DNA from: Ciona intestinalis
Lineage: Eukaryota; Chordata; Ascidiacea; Phlebobranchia; Cionidae
Reading direction: 5' to 3'
DNA: 64,000 bases
Assembly (NCBI RefSeq): GCF_000224145.3
Contig: NW_004190446.2
Span: forward strand, 201,416 to 265,415
The notes below the pieces were generated by a model that was given only the letters and a program-made list of their open reading frames with translations, did no database searches and had not been told where the DNA came from. The number at the start of each line of letters is the position of its first letter. Positions within the stretch are counted from its first letter, which is position 1. Below are positions 32,035 through 45,300 of this stretch, one piece after another. A program made the position numbers and the translations under genes.

Positions 32035-32432
32035 ATGGATTTAAAGATTTTAAGCAAAGGTGAGGAAGGAAAAAACAAACCATCGATTCTAAAGGTACAA
32101 GTGGGGTCGTATCGAATGATAGCAAGCGGGATGGCAGCAACAATACTTAGAAGTGGCTTTCTAGTATCTGCAGTGGTATTGGTTGGTGGAATTACATGGA
32201 AAGTGTTTCAAACAAGCAAATATTTTGTAGCACAAAACCAACTGTAAGTTGCAACAAATAAAACCTTTACTTCGAACTTATCTTTTATCTAAATAATATG
32301 ACCTATAAGTCTAACCCTCAATTTTTTTAAGAATTTTTATTTTTTTCTTTAAAGACTACTGTATGCAGCTTGAACATACTTAATTAACTATTAACTTTTT
32401 TTCATTTTAGGGAGAAAGTAGAACGCGGTTGA
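32035..32432 (+). CDS. Microprotein family member C (76 aa, two exons)
   Basis: Unrecognised. Exon 1 is 32035-32243 and exon 2 is 32411-32432. The donor ACT|GTAAGT is strong, the acceptor is CATTTTAG, and the phases match. Without splicing the frame stops one codon later, so splicing changes only the last residues (to LEKVERG). The protein has a charged N-terminus (MDLKILSKGEEGKNK), the core GSYRMIASGMAATILRSG, a membrane helix (about residues 42-58) and a polar tail. ATGTTTCAG stands about 40 bp before the ATG. The downstream flank (32535-32845) is a copy of that after gene B. This member fixes the family's exon layout. Confidence 0.65.
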
Positions 32433-32534
32433 GTTATGATGATAAAATTTCTTACCTAATTTCACAGAAGATTCTTTCTTGTTTGTGTTTTCTTTTAAAC
32501 TTTATTTAAAACTTTCATTTTAAACCTTATGTAA

Positions 32535-32845
32535 AAACTCTAAAAACAAAACAATTGCTTTAAAAATGAAACAGTATTTGGTTTAATATAAAGTTGGAAA
32601 TATAAATTGTATAAAATTGTGAAACGTATTTGGTATTACATAAGTCGTAGTTGATTTATCATAAAGAAATATATTTTTGTAATAAAATCACTGGTGATCT
32701 GCATAACTTGTGATTTTTAAGCTCATTGCATATTAGAGATTAAAACCTGATGATAAAAGTGCAAAGTCATAATTAACTGCAATATTCGACTACAATCTAG
32801 AACAAGACACTAAGGTAATATACATACAGTGCAAATACTAAAGTG
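32535..32845 (+). repeat. Shared downstream block, copy 3 of 3
   Basis: Near-identical to 21540-21845 (for example AATATAAAGTTGGAAATATA and CATTACATAAGTCGTAGTTG with few changes), and lies downstream of gene C. Confidence 0.85.
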
Positions 32846-33321
32846 TTGTGAGCTAATAATGGTGATTAATACAACATTGGAACATAAATTATCATATGAA
32901 GTCTAATAAAGATCTTCCAGCAACTTAATACGTTGATAACAGTAGTTTTAACGTCCTATACACCATCAGTACATTATACAAGTCACCATCATCAGTATAA
33001 TGATAATAATCAAAGTGCTTATTTTACATTGCAAGCTCTATACAAAGACTGTAAAGTTTTGAGCGTTATTGCTTACATGATAGTCTGAATAAGGCGTCAA
33101 AACTTTGTTAAGTTAAACAAGTTGCCAGAATTTCTATATGAGATTTAATAATATGCTTGGTAGCAACATCGCATATAGATTCTCATATTTGGGGGTTTCC
33201 CATTAATATCAATAAAACAAAACGTTATAACGAGTCAGCAATTTTTCATCATGATTCAGCACTGTTCGTCCATGACTCAAAAATTAATTTGCCGATTCAT
33301 CCCGTACTTCGGGGCATTACT

Positions 33322-36300
33322 TCACGGAAACAATTGACCGGCTTTTTTCGTTCCAATCCATTCCCGACAAACGAAGGTCCAGGATTGACCAATCACAGGG
33401 TTCCGCACGATCACATGATCACACAACCAATCAGCATTAAAACCACCGTCGTCGTGCTCCAATCGGATCTGTGTGATTCAGTTTAAATTAAAGTTAAGGG
33501 TTGGCAGATATAGAAATATTGTCCATAATACTTAACAAAATAATATAAGAAAAAAAATTATAAATGAAACCCCAAAACAGAATCGAACCACAATGTATAT
33601 TACCAACTACCAATTTCTGACTGTTCCATAACAATGTTATGACAGTTTATTATTCATATAATAACCTGAACAGTTAAGTAGACAACACTTTATTGCATAG
33701 AAGAAGATATTTATTGGAATATAAGATAATATTTATCCCTATGCCAAAGTATCTCACCTTGGTCAATTCCCCCAGGTCTAATATTTCAAGGGTAAATTTA
33801 TCGGTTTGTTTCCGCTCAAATAAATCTCGGAATCTTTGTTTCAGCGCTCGACTTCCAGAGTCTCCGTTCTCACCATATATGGTAAGCTTGACGTTAGCAT
33901 CGGTACCCGCACCTGGTGGTGAACAACAATATACAATAATCATGATATAGTAGGGTGGGGTAAGATGGGACGTCCCATTTGGTAGTAAACAAAAGAGATT
34001 CAAAGAATTATAAAACCGTTTTCTTATAACTCCCATAGACTGTTGTTAATTCTTTAAAACACAATTAAGATATTTGAATATTATGTGATAAAGGTGTACC
34101 ATCTTACCCCACCCTACTATATATTAATTTCAAACATATCATAATCTTATTACAATTTTTCTGGGGAATTTGACAAATGACCCTAATCAATGAAAGAAAT
34201 TTAATAAAAAATTGTTGTATTGTTGGCAATTAATCACTGAATTTTAATTAACGCAATCAGAATAGACAAATAATAAACAACCATCTAATATTCACAACCA
34301 TAAACATCTTATATCACCTTTTTCATCAGCGGTAACCACGGTAACTTCATATTTGATTGGAATGAGACTTGACATGGAAACTGTTCGTCCCTTGGTGGCG
34401 CTACACTCAAACGTTCGCCCTCTAGTGTTCGTTCCATCCTCGTTGCTCACCCATGCGTGACAATCGAACTTATATTGACCCCCGTTACCAGTTTCGATTG
34501 TGACATCCTCAACGTACCATCTTCCCATATCTGGTGGGCATATACGTTAACTTGGTAAAATGGTAATTATTTAATTTGATACAAAATTCTTTAAAATTTT
34601 AGTTATTATTCTTTAAAGAAAACAGTCTCAATATTTTACAACAATATTTGAATAAATTCATTACTTTTTCTTGGAAGTATTTTCTATATAGGTTGGGTTC
34701 TACAGTTCCTTTGTATTCTTAGCTTTACAACCAATTTACGTAACTATTCCAATAATTCATACTCTGGTTTAAACCCCACATCTTATTTAGGACCTCACCC
34801 ATATAGAACATAAAATCCAACAACCCACCGTGCAACCCTAGTGTGATCGCCTCCATCTTCCCCACATCTCCCGCATCCAACTTCACCTCGGACTTCTTCC
34901 CCCGTCCCATCTTCCCCGACCTTATCTTCAATCTCCGTGACTTTCCCATCTTCCCATGGAGGATGATCCATCCATCGCATGAAGAGGCCGCGTCCCGTTT
35001 GTCTCCCGTTGTTATGGTGGCCGTGTACTGCCCCACCGTGTGACCTGGTGACAATCATGGAAATACTTTATAAAATTGCGAAATAGATTCTTTGCATTGA
35101 CTTTTATTCTAGACCCCACTAAGGCAGTTTATAGACACTAAATAATAGAGATTTTATTCTATAAGGGTGAGGTCTTTAGTGAGACAAATCTGGAGCGACC
35201 TAATACCCATAGTGCTACCTTCTAGGCTACATACGATACCATGGTTAAAACATACAAAGTTGTGTTTATACCTTCAGTAGCCTGATCAAGATTAGAGCAA
35301 GTAAGTTCCCTTATAGTTTGTTTGTCGTCTTCATCATCAGCCAACCATCGATTGCACGGGAACATAAACTTCTGTTGCGTTGATTCATCGACCACTTCAA
35401 TGTATTCAAGATGCCAACCTGGTGTATGGGGGTGTTAACCAAGATATTATGGTGCACATGATTGTATATACGTATGTATATAAAGACAGGGTATAGGGCC
35501 ATGGCTCAGTGGTTAAGCGCTGACATCGAAGGATACCGGGTTCGATGCTCAATACTGATATAGTGATATGTGTATGTGTCCTTGGGCAAGAAACTCAGTA
35601 ATTGCTCCAACCCAGTGTTCACTAATGGGTTGTTCAAATTGTCAACTAGAAAATCCCTCTTTCACAAAGTTAAACACATTTAACTCCAAGCTGCTTTTTA
35701 GCAGTGATATGCCTTTAACAGGTTTAAACCTGACACATTTACGCTGCTTAGCACTGACCACCAACTCACCTGAGCTGAAACCTTTAGAATCATGCCACAC
35801 CCTCAGTTTCTGTAGTTGACCGATACTTAGTTTATCTTGGTAAGTGAACACATCCAAGCTGTCACGTTCAAACTTGTTTTTATGAGTTTCGGATTCTTTT
35901 AAACGAAGCTCTCCTGTGTCCCCAAATGTTCCTGTAGGTTGTATAAGATATCTATGAGTAAGTCTGGTGGTTCAAACCTTTTATAAAGCAAAGCTGGCCA
36001 ACCTATTTGTTTGATTGAAATTTTAGATAAATGCAGAAGTTAATATGCATGAAAGAAATCTTCTGATAATTGTTTGTATTTTGATCTTAAAGAATAGAAG
36101 TTCAAACAAACTATAGCCAGAAGATCTTTTTCACACTAATATAACAATAATGACAGTAACATATATACATATGTATATTATAGAAAACATAGAAACTTAC
36201 CAAACACAATACATGATACATTAGCATTGGTTCCAGCAGATCTCATGTTGCTCGTTTTAACATTGAGTTTATAAGTTGTCTTCTTGAGCACGGACCTCCC

Positions 36301-39300
36301 ACCAACTGAGGCCGATAACTCACGAGATAAAGTCTTCTCACCAAGTTTCTTGGACAGCCAGCTATCACAGGGAAACACAGTGACTTTACCACTGTTAAGA
36401 TTGCGCAGTTCGATCTAGGGTATAAATGGTTAATAAGACAGTCGTTATAACGCGGATGTTCATTCACAGCTATTGTTTTCGATACAGGCAGATCCGGACA
36501 CCGTTATGATTCCCACAATTCATAGGCCAGATGCCATAACTCCTTCACACATCCCTTCTACACCCATGTATATAACGTAATCCTCAACCGAAATGCCCTG
36601 CCATACATAATATTCCCCTACACACCCCACCTTATCACAGAACCAATCCTGCCTTTGTCCCCTCCCATCATGACTTATCCTGATCATCTTCAGAGGAGCA
36701 ATCTCCTCCATCTCCACGTTGAAGACATCCACTGATCCTCGCTCCAAGAGGATTCCTTCCTCCTCGGACTTCTTGATTGTGATGTCAGGAGCGTTTCCCT
36801 TTGTTCCATACACGCTCATTGTGATCAAACAGTCTAAAACAATGGGGTATTGTCAATAAAATGCACTATGGGATTTTCCAAATTGTCAGCCACACAGCAA
36901 AACAATCACCCCCAAAGCTACATACGTTAGAACTTGTATGCGGGCACAAGGTGTATGAAACAGAACACCCGTGTTATAATAACTATCATTTGGGGTATTT
37001 GGTCAATTGTGGCCTAAATCCTACGGCCCATGGCGTGCCACGCTGCGGGACTTCACCCACATACAATAGAATGACTATTATTACAATGACACCCACCTGT
37101 CCCAGCATTAGGAACATTCCCTGTATGTATTGTGACCTCATAGGGGATCTTAGCTTTATACGTCAACTTTTCTGCGTCATCGATTGTGAAGATTCGGGTC
37201 GTTAACCCATCATCCTTGCTCCTGTTATAATGTTTCCATGTTATACATAATGTTTCTATGTTGAATACATCATGTGTTTCTAGTTTAAGACACCCATGTT
37301 ATAACTTGCCAGTGAGCATGTATACCATGCATAATATACCACTTTACCTTGCAAGCCACTTATGACACTTGAAAGTGAAACTCTTCCCCAATGTTGGTTG
37401 GTTGATCATCACGCTCTCAATGAACCATTCGTCATCCACGCCAGTGTGGCCGATCTGTGGTGCAAAGTAGTTAATATAAAGGAGGTTGATGTTATAGTTA
37501 TAGGTAGCACCCTGAGTGTTGGGGTACTAAACCTACATCCCAGGTCTCAGGTGTGCCTAACTAAAGACCTCACCCTTATAGAATAGAATCTCTATTATTC
37601 AGTGTCTGTAAACTGCCTCAGTAGGGTCTAAATGGTAGCACCTTGGGTGTTGGTGCTACTATCTAGATTGGGTGTTGGTGCTGATGGGGTTGATGTTAAA
37701 TATGGTAGCACCCTGTGTGTTGGGGTAATAGACCTACATCCCAGTTCTTAGGTGTGGCTCGCTGAAGACCTTATGTGTATAATAGATTATCCATCCAGCA
37801 TACAACACCCCCCAACAGGCCGTTACAATTCGCAGTTTACACTCCCCAATATCTCACCTCAATCTTCTTGATGGTTCCCACATCAATGGCATCGATGTTG
37901 AACGACTCCACAGTTCCCTTCTTGAACTTACCAGATGGTGGATCAAGTGTTATCCTGATGGGAGGAAAAAGTTTTGATTATTAACCAGAGGATATCGGTT
38001 TAAGGGCCTGCCATCATTGGGGGTGTATGTGTTTTAGAGCAAGACACTTAGCAGTAATTGCTCCTACCAAGTGGTCACTGATAAGTTTGTCAAAATGTCA
38101 GTGACAAAAAAGATTATACCTGGTAGCAACATAAGCAGTATGCTTTATCTGATGCTCTATCTAAACAAATAACATTGAATTTTAGTTCACGTTTTTTAAA
38201 CTTACCTTCTTGATACTTTTCCTTTTTTACTTGGTCCGTATATTTTAATGAACGCAGATGCAGTGCTGCTGCTGCCTTCATCAGATCCTGTTTCAATCTT
38301 CACTGTATATGGGATGGCTGGAGAAAAAGCGCATTGGTTATGTATTGCAGTTTGTGGATAAGCAGGCATGACTTTTGGTTGGTTTGGTCATTTATATCCT
38401 CATGGATGGGAACTTGAGTAACTTATCGATGGTTGCAATGTACAGTTATACAGTAGCATTTTATGATACACACTAAGGCTTACTTGGTCCTTCAGGAATA
38501 ACATCAGTAAGAATCGATTTCCTTCCAATACTTCCCCCACTCTTAGTTGTAGCAAGACTTCTTTTGGTTGAAGTTTCACCATCGTACCCAACAACGTATA
38601 ACGATCTGTATAAGGTATTAACAGGATTAATAAATTGTAGATCTGTGTAATGATCGAAGGTGAACAACTGCTGTCATTTTGTAATGACACAAAAAATGTT
38701 ATTCAAAATTACAAGCAATGTATTCAGACTTAACATGAAATTTATCAGTTAAGTTTATTTTGTGAACTTTTAAATTGAAATTTTAAAATTTCAGGATATT
38801 TATTTCTTAGAAGATAAAGAAGACAGCGTATAAAAATAGAAAAATTCTACATAACAGTGTATAAAAATAGTAAACCTTGCAATCTTTCCATCATCTTTCC
38901 CCTTAGCCAACCACCTCTCACAGTGGAAAACATATCTGTTCCCTGTGTCTGTGTCCTCCACTTCTACTCGGTTAAGATTCCATGATGGGTTAAGAAGAGC
39001 GTTATCATGGCGGATGTGAACCTTGAATAACTTGCCAAGATCAACTGCGTCAATTTTAAAGATGTCTTCCTGCAGGTAAAGGCGTNNNNNNNNNNNNNNN
39101 NNNNNNNNNNNNNNNNNNNNNNNNNNNNNNNNNNNTTTCAGGATATTTATTTCTTAGAAGATAAAGAAGACAGCGTATAAAAATAGATAACTATACATAA
39201 CAGGGTATAAAAATAGATAACTATACATAGCAGGGTATAAAAATAGTAAACCTTGCAATCTTTCCATCATCTTTCCCCTTAGCCAACCACCTCTCACAGT

Positions 39301-42300
39301 GGAAAACATATCTGTTCCCTGTGTCTGTGTCCTCCACTTCCACTCGGTTAAGATTCCATGATGGGTTAAGAAGAGCGTTATCATGGCGGATGTGAACCTT
39401 GAATAACTTGCCAAGATCAACTGCGTCAATTTTAAAAATGTCTTCCTGCAGGTAAAGGCGTGTTATTGTATGTTGTGTATAGAAAACTGTAAACTGAATT
39501 TTCTAAGAAGTTTATAAATATTATACCTAATTTTTTTGCCCTTTAGAAGCTTGTTTGTGACGGTTATATAGGGGGCTTACCAAGTACTTTAGGCGAAGAG
39601 TAATTCACAGAGTTTAAAGATAAGTATTTTTATCCTAAATTTACAAACTTAATGTATTGGTAAAGACACTTGGCATGATTAACCCAAATGTACTTGGTTC
39701 AAAACCCACCAAAGTCAGTCTTACCTTTCCCCTTTCAAATTTATCGGTGTTTGTTTCCGATTTGAGAAGTTTTCTTTCTCCTGTGTCACCGTTTTCACCA
39801 TATATGGTAATATAGACGTTAGCATCGGTGCCAGCATTGAAAACATCACCGGTGTATACATGGACCTTGTATTNNNNNNNNNNNNNNNNNNNNNNNNNNN
39901 NNNNNNNNNNNNNNNNNNNNNNNAAATTTCAGGATATTTATTTCTTAGAAGATAAAGAAGACAGGGTATGAAAATACATAACTCTACATAGCAGGGTATA
40001 AAAATAGATAACTATACATAACAGGGTATAAAAATAGTAAACCTTGCAATCTTTCCATCATCTTTCCCCTTAGCCAACCACCTCTCACAGTGGAAAACAT
40101 ATCTGTTCCCTGTGTCTGTGTCCTCCACTTCCACTCGGTTAAGATTCCATGATGGGTTAAGAAGAGCGTTATCATGGCGGATGTGAACCTTGAATAACTT
40201 GCCAAGATCAACTGCGTCAATTTTAAAAATGTCTTCCTGCAGGTAAAGGCGTGTTATTGTATGTTGTGTATAGAAAACTGTAAACTGAATTTTTTAAGAA
40301 GTTTATAAATATTATACCTAATTTTTTTGCCCTTTAGAAGCTTGTTTGTGACGGTTATATAGGGGGCTTACCAAGTACTTTAGGCGAAGAGTAATTCACA
40401 GAGTTTAAAGATAAGTATTTTTATCCTAAATTTACAAACTTAATGTATTGGTAAAGACACTTGGCATGATTAACCCAAATGTACTTGGTTCAAAACCCAC
40501 CAAAGTCAGTCTTACCTTTCCCCTTTCAAATTTATCGGTGTTTGTTTCCGATTTGAGAAGTTTTCTTTCTCCTGTGTCACCGTTTTCACCATATATGGTA
40601 ATATAGACGTTAGCATCGGTGCCAGCATTGAAAACATCACCGGTGTATACATGGACCTTGTATTGTTGATCTGTATTGTGTAATAATGTTAACATTAGTC
40701 GGTTTATTACTAAATAACCTTAATTATATATAACTGTGTTTTTAAGGTGTTTAAATTAAATGTTTCTTAAAATAGGCCTTTGCAACTGCGGAGGAAACAA
40801 TAAAAAGTTAGTTATTGCTATCTATATTGTTACAAGCCCCAACTTAACAATCTATATAATATGCGCTAATATAATGGCAATATTGGTATAATAGCAGCAG
40901 AAACGCAAAACCAAGATTAGGCAAATGTGATGGCGTGTTGGAAGCATATGTGATATAGCAGCAGCATGATTACCACCAATTATACACCAAAGCAATAGTG
41001 GATTAAAATAATAAAAATAAATTGCACAATAGGAAGGGGAATTAAAGTTAAACTTATTTAAGATAAATTATCGCATTGTGACACGAACACCACATAATAT
41101 GGTTGGTTGCGTGAGGTAATTCTGAGAAAATGGAAAGGTTAAATGGAAAAAAAAGAATGGGTTTAATGTTATGCAGTAAGAAATTAAACTATGTAGCAAT
41201 AATTACTGCTTGCAACAATAACATGATTGTGACAACACAAAGAACACTAAAGCAATGATTATGTTGTGATAATACTTGATTATGACACAACACACGACAG
41301 CAATGACAACATACCTCAGTACAAGTAGTGTAGATCAAAGTTACGATGTGAATGCAGTTTTATAAAATATATAATTTAACATGAAAAAACACAGAATGGT
41401 GTATGGAATGATAATCACTATCTCAATATTACCTGTGCAAATAATTAAGATCAATAGGAGGCTAGACATGAACAATTTACTAGAAAAAATAAACAAATTT
41501 AATTATAAAGAACATTGTGTGAAAAATAAACAAATGTAGAATCATATTGTGAAAGTAAGTATGATCATCATAATGACAGTGGTAATTGAAACAAGACATG
41601 TGAAGGTGAGAAGTATGTTCATTATTATACAAACAACAAGTTCCTGGTGTCCAATAAATTTTCAGTCATCTGAGGAGGGGGTGTTACTCCCCTTTAAATT
41701 TTCTTCTGATTCATCTGAACTTGAACTGGAACTCGATGCTTTACAACCTTCAAGTTCTTCAGCTATTTCGTCTTCAGAAGTTTTATCACCATTCTGTGTT
41801 GCATCATCTTGAACTTCATTGCAAACATCTTCAACTTTTCCATCACCATTTTCAATATTGTCTTTTAGGCAATCATCCATAACTTCTTCAGGAGATCCTT
41901 GAAGTAGATGATCTTCCTGAAGAACATCTTCATGAAGAGATCCTTGATCTACATGATCTTCCTGAAGAACACCTTCATGAGAAACTTGATCTAGATGATC
42001 TTCGTCAACATCTCTTTGAGATCCTTGATCAGGATGATCTTCTTCAAGAACATCTTCATGAAGAGATCCTTGATCTAGATTGTCTTCATCAGCAATCTCA
42101 GGAGTTTCTTCACCAGATGTTTCAGCAACACTCTCATTCGAACTATCATCGCCAAAACTTCCTTCATCTTCAAGATTATGAACAACTATTCTACCAACAT
42201 CTCAAACAACCCAACATTCATGCACACTACCAACAATATACATTCAAATCTTTATAAACTATCCACCTCATTCACACCCTTAGTATAAAAACCCTTTAAG

Positions 42301-45300
42301 ACAACCCATATTAAGAAACCAAGAAACTATTTTTTGGTATAAACAAGTAAGTATTGACACAGACAACCGTGACATATTCGTATATTGGTATTCTGGTACC
42401 TACATATTACCCTAATAATCTCAACCACCTACTTTTTAAGCTATCCAACTTTGACTCCGTTCTCTTCAACTTTCCACTTTTAGTGACTTTCTCTTGAACA
42501 AGTTGTGTTGGTACAAGTTCCCTAACGATTTCACCATCGTCTTCATCTCTAGCTAACCACCGACCGCATGTGAACGAATATGTCTCTGAGCCCTGTGTAA
42601 TGTGGGTGGGATAATAGTGTTGTTATGTTTTAGTGTATTAAAGGTTTGTCTTTTATATGTACGTGGGGACTTTGTTGACTTATCTACAGTTGAGTTGTTG
42701 AAAGTCAATTTATATTCTTACCTGAACTTTTTAGCAAATCAGTAATTGAACTGAAAGAAAGTGAAGTCCAACCAAAACCAACACCAGTGGTTAGATAACT
42801 GACTAATGCCAAGAATCAAAGCCCAATGTTGCTACTATTGTCACATCAGTCTGTATTATCACTAACTTTTAAGTGACCGCATGTTACATATGTTTCTATA
42901 TATATCCAAGTGACAGCCACACAACCACAACTTCTGTACCATATGCTGGTACACAACATTACATAAACAACAACCACCAACCTTAGCTCCTTCAAGCAAC
43001 CTCCTGATCTCTACTTTATCAAGATGCCACCCAGCCCCCCATCCCTTCCCATCATGTCCGATCCTTAACTTCTCAATCACTTCACCAACATCATCGAGCT
43101 CAAGAACAAACTGAGGACGGAAGTCGTTTAGATTAAATATGGGTAAATATATAATTGGGTGGTAGCATTCAAGATGAAGTGTTGCGAAATGTCTAAATGA
43201 CAAAAATCAAATATAACGAATTGCTTAGTGTTAGCACTTTGGGTGTTGGAGTAATGAACTGAAACTACAGGTATCAGATGTGCCTCACTGAAGACCTCAC
43301 TTTGACAAAACATAATCTGTATTGGTGAGTGTCTATAAACAGCCACAGTTGGATCTAGATGGTGTTGTGGTAATGGAAAATATGTACGAACACAATAGAT
43401 AACAATAATGCCATAATATAACAATTGTACCGTATCAACACTCTTCTTATTGAATTTTGACTTCCTTTCATCTTTTGTTGGACACAAACTTGTTTTTTCT
43501 GTAGACATCCCATCTCTTCCATACAAAACAACGTAAACATCGGCGTCTGTTCCTGCTCCAGATACCTCACTTGTGTAAACTGTCAATCGAAATAAACGTA
43601 AGTATTGAGTATAGAGAATAATATTAAGCATATCGTTATATGTTCCATTCTCTATGGGTAAGGCCCTACAGCGAGACACGCGTTGGGACCTGAGATTTAG
43701 ACCAGAGTTGACTGTATACACCAACGTCCAGTTAGATAGCAATAAACTTGAATGTGTATAAAAGATTTGTCAAACTTCTGTTATAGGTATGTCGGGTTCC
43801 AACTAAACCCAGCCCTATATGTTATTAAAGAAAACATACCTGTTATCTCATAAGGAACCTTAGCTGCGTAACCCACAGTTTCATCCATGGCAAGGAACAA
43901 TTCCTTCTCCAACTTCCCATCATCTTTATCTTTAGCAATCCACCTTCCACTTGGGAATCTCCACTTCATGCCAAGGGATGGGGCGTCTACTTCTACATAC
44001 TCAAGGTACCAACCTGGGGTGGGGTATGTTACAGGTATGGAATATACAACACATTACTATGGGTAAAGATCCATTGTTTAACTGGTATCGTGGTATGTAT
44101 AAGTATACAATATACTAACATTGGTATAAACATTTAGGCAGTTTTGAAGGTATGGATACTTCATTATAACTGATATAATGAGAAAGAAAACATCTTGATA
44201 ACATGCACCTAATTTGCCACATCATTCTCTTGATTTTGTTGAATTTACATAATTTAATGAGTTTAATATTAATTCGTTTACAAATTCCAAGACACAACCG
44301 CACACCTGGTGACAAGCCAGCATTGTCGTGACCGATCTTAACTTTCTTTAGATTGCCAAGATCAGCGGATTCCACCGTGAAGACATCCGTGTGGTTTCGT
44401 TCAAATTTATCGCGGTGCGTCTTTGATGTTTTAAGATTTCTGTGAGAAAGAATACACTGAATGTGATGCCAAAAATCGAAACTGCTGGTATAAATATTTA
44501 TTTTCCAATTTATGATTTGCAACTAAGATTTAAAAAAGATCATATACATGAAGATAATATAAATTCTTGCTGTGTCTTAAGTACATAATACAATTTTTTT
44601 ATCTTTTAAAAACAGTAGCGGAAAATACTACTTAGTCATCAACAATTGCTTACATCATTCCTGAGTCGTCGTTTTCCCCGAATAGCACGAGGTATACGTT
44701 TGCATCAGTACCCGATCCCCTGATGTCACCAGTCTTCACTGATACCTCATATGTGGTGAGTTGGGCTTTAGTTTCAAGAGCAATAGCATCACGAACTGCC
44801 ACACTTGCCTTCCTACCACTACCTTGCTTCTGTTGCAACCGCTGGTATGTTGCCTGCATTGTGAAAATGAAATTCTCAAACACTTGGTGACTTTACAGCA
44901 CTACACATACTTTAACATAGCAGGGTTGAGATTTTGGCAAAAAAGTAAGCATTACAGCATAAAGAGTAAAATTTGTGGCACATAATGCTCTGCAATAAAG
45001 TTGTCCATTCATTACAGACTTTCCAACAGCAGGTTTTGGTAGTGCAACCAAAGCCACGGAAAAAGGGGTAAAATGCATAGATTGGGATGCTTTCTTTTTT
45101 CTTGCCACCCTTAAGATTTCTGGTTGCAATGTCTTAATATTTGCTACTACAGTGATATTATTATTCACTTACCACATCCACAGGCACCAGTGTTCGCTCA
45201 ATCTGTCCGTCATCCTCATTGGTCGACAACCATCGTTGGCATGGAAACACCCAAGTTTGACCTTTGACTTTGACCTCAACACGGTCAACGAACCATGACG

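Larger units (their letters stand above)
33322..40670 (-). other. LOXHD1: LOXHD1 exons, PLAT modules 11-16 and stop
   Basis: Exons: 40670-40516, 40236-40043 (with redundant copies below), 38605-38484, 38317-38206, 37954-37858, 37454-37348, 37221-37096, 36833-36631, 36414-36201, 35931-35770, 35418-35272, 35044-34829, 34530-34318, 33912-33758 and 33468-33322. Modules 12 ([16 protein letters not shown]), 13 ([10 protein letters not shown]) and 15 ([14 protein letters not shown]) depart from the GAGTDANV consensus. Confidence 0.8.

Noticed and set aside
33380-33470. Three CCAAT-type boxes (GACCAATCACAGG, AACCAATCAGC, TCCAATCGG) resembling a promoter
   Set aside because: The stretch is the last LOXHD1 exon on the minus strand (33468-33322). 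Read that way it gives [19 protein letters not shown], the expected PLAT continuation, in phase with the previous exon.
41549-41812. Plus-strand frame rich in Ser/Leu opposite the acidic exon
   Set aside because: It is the complement of the Glu/Asp/Ser-rich minus-strand exon, which has a proper acceptor and a matching phase.
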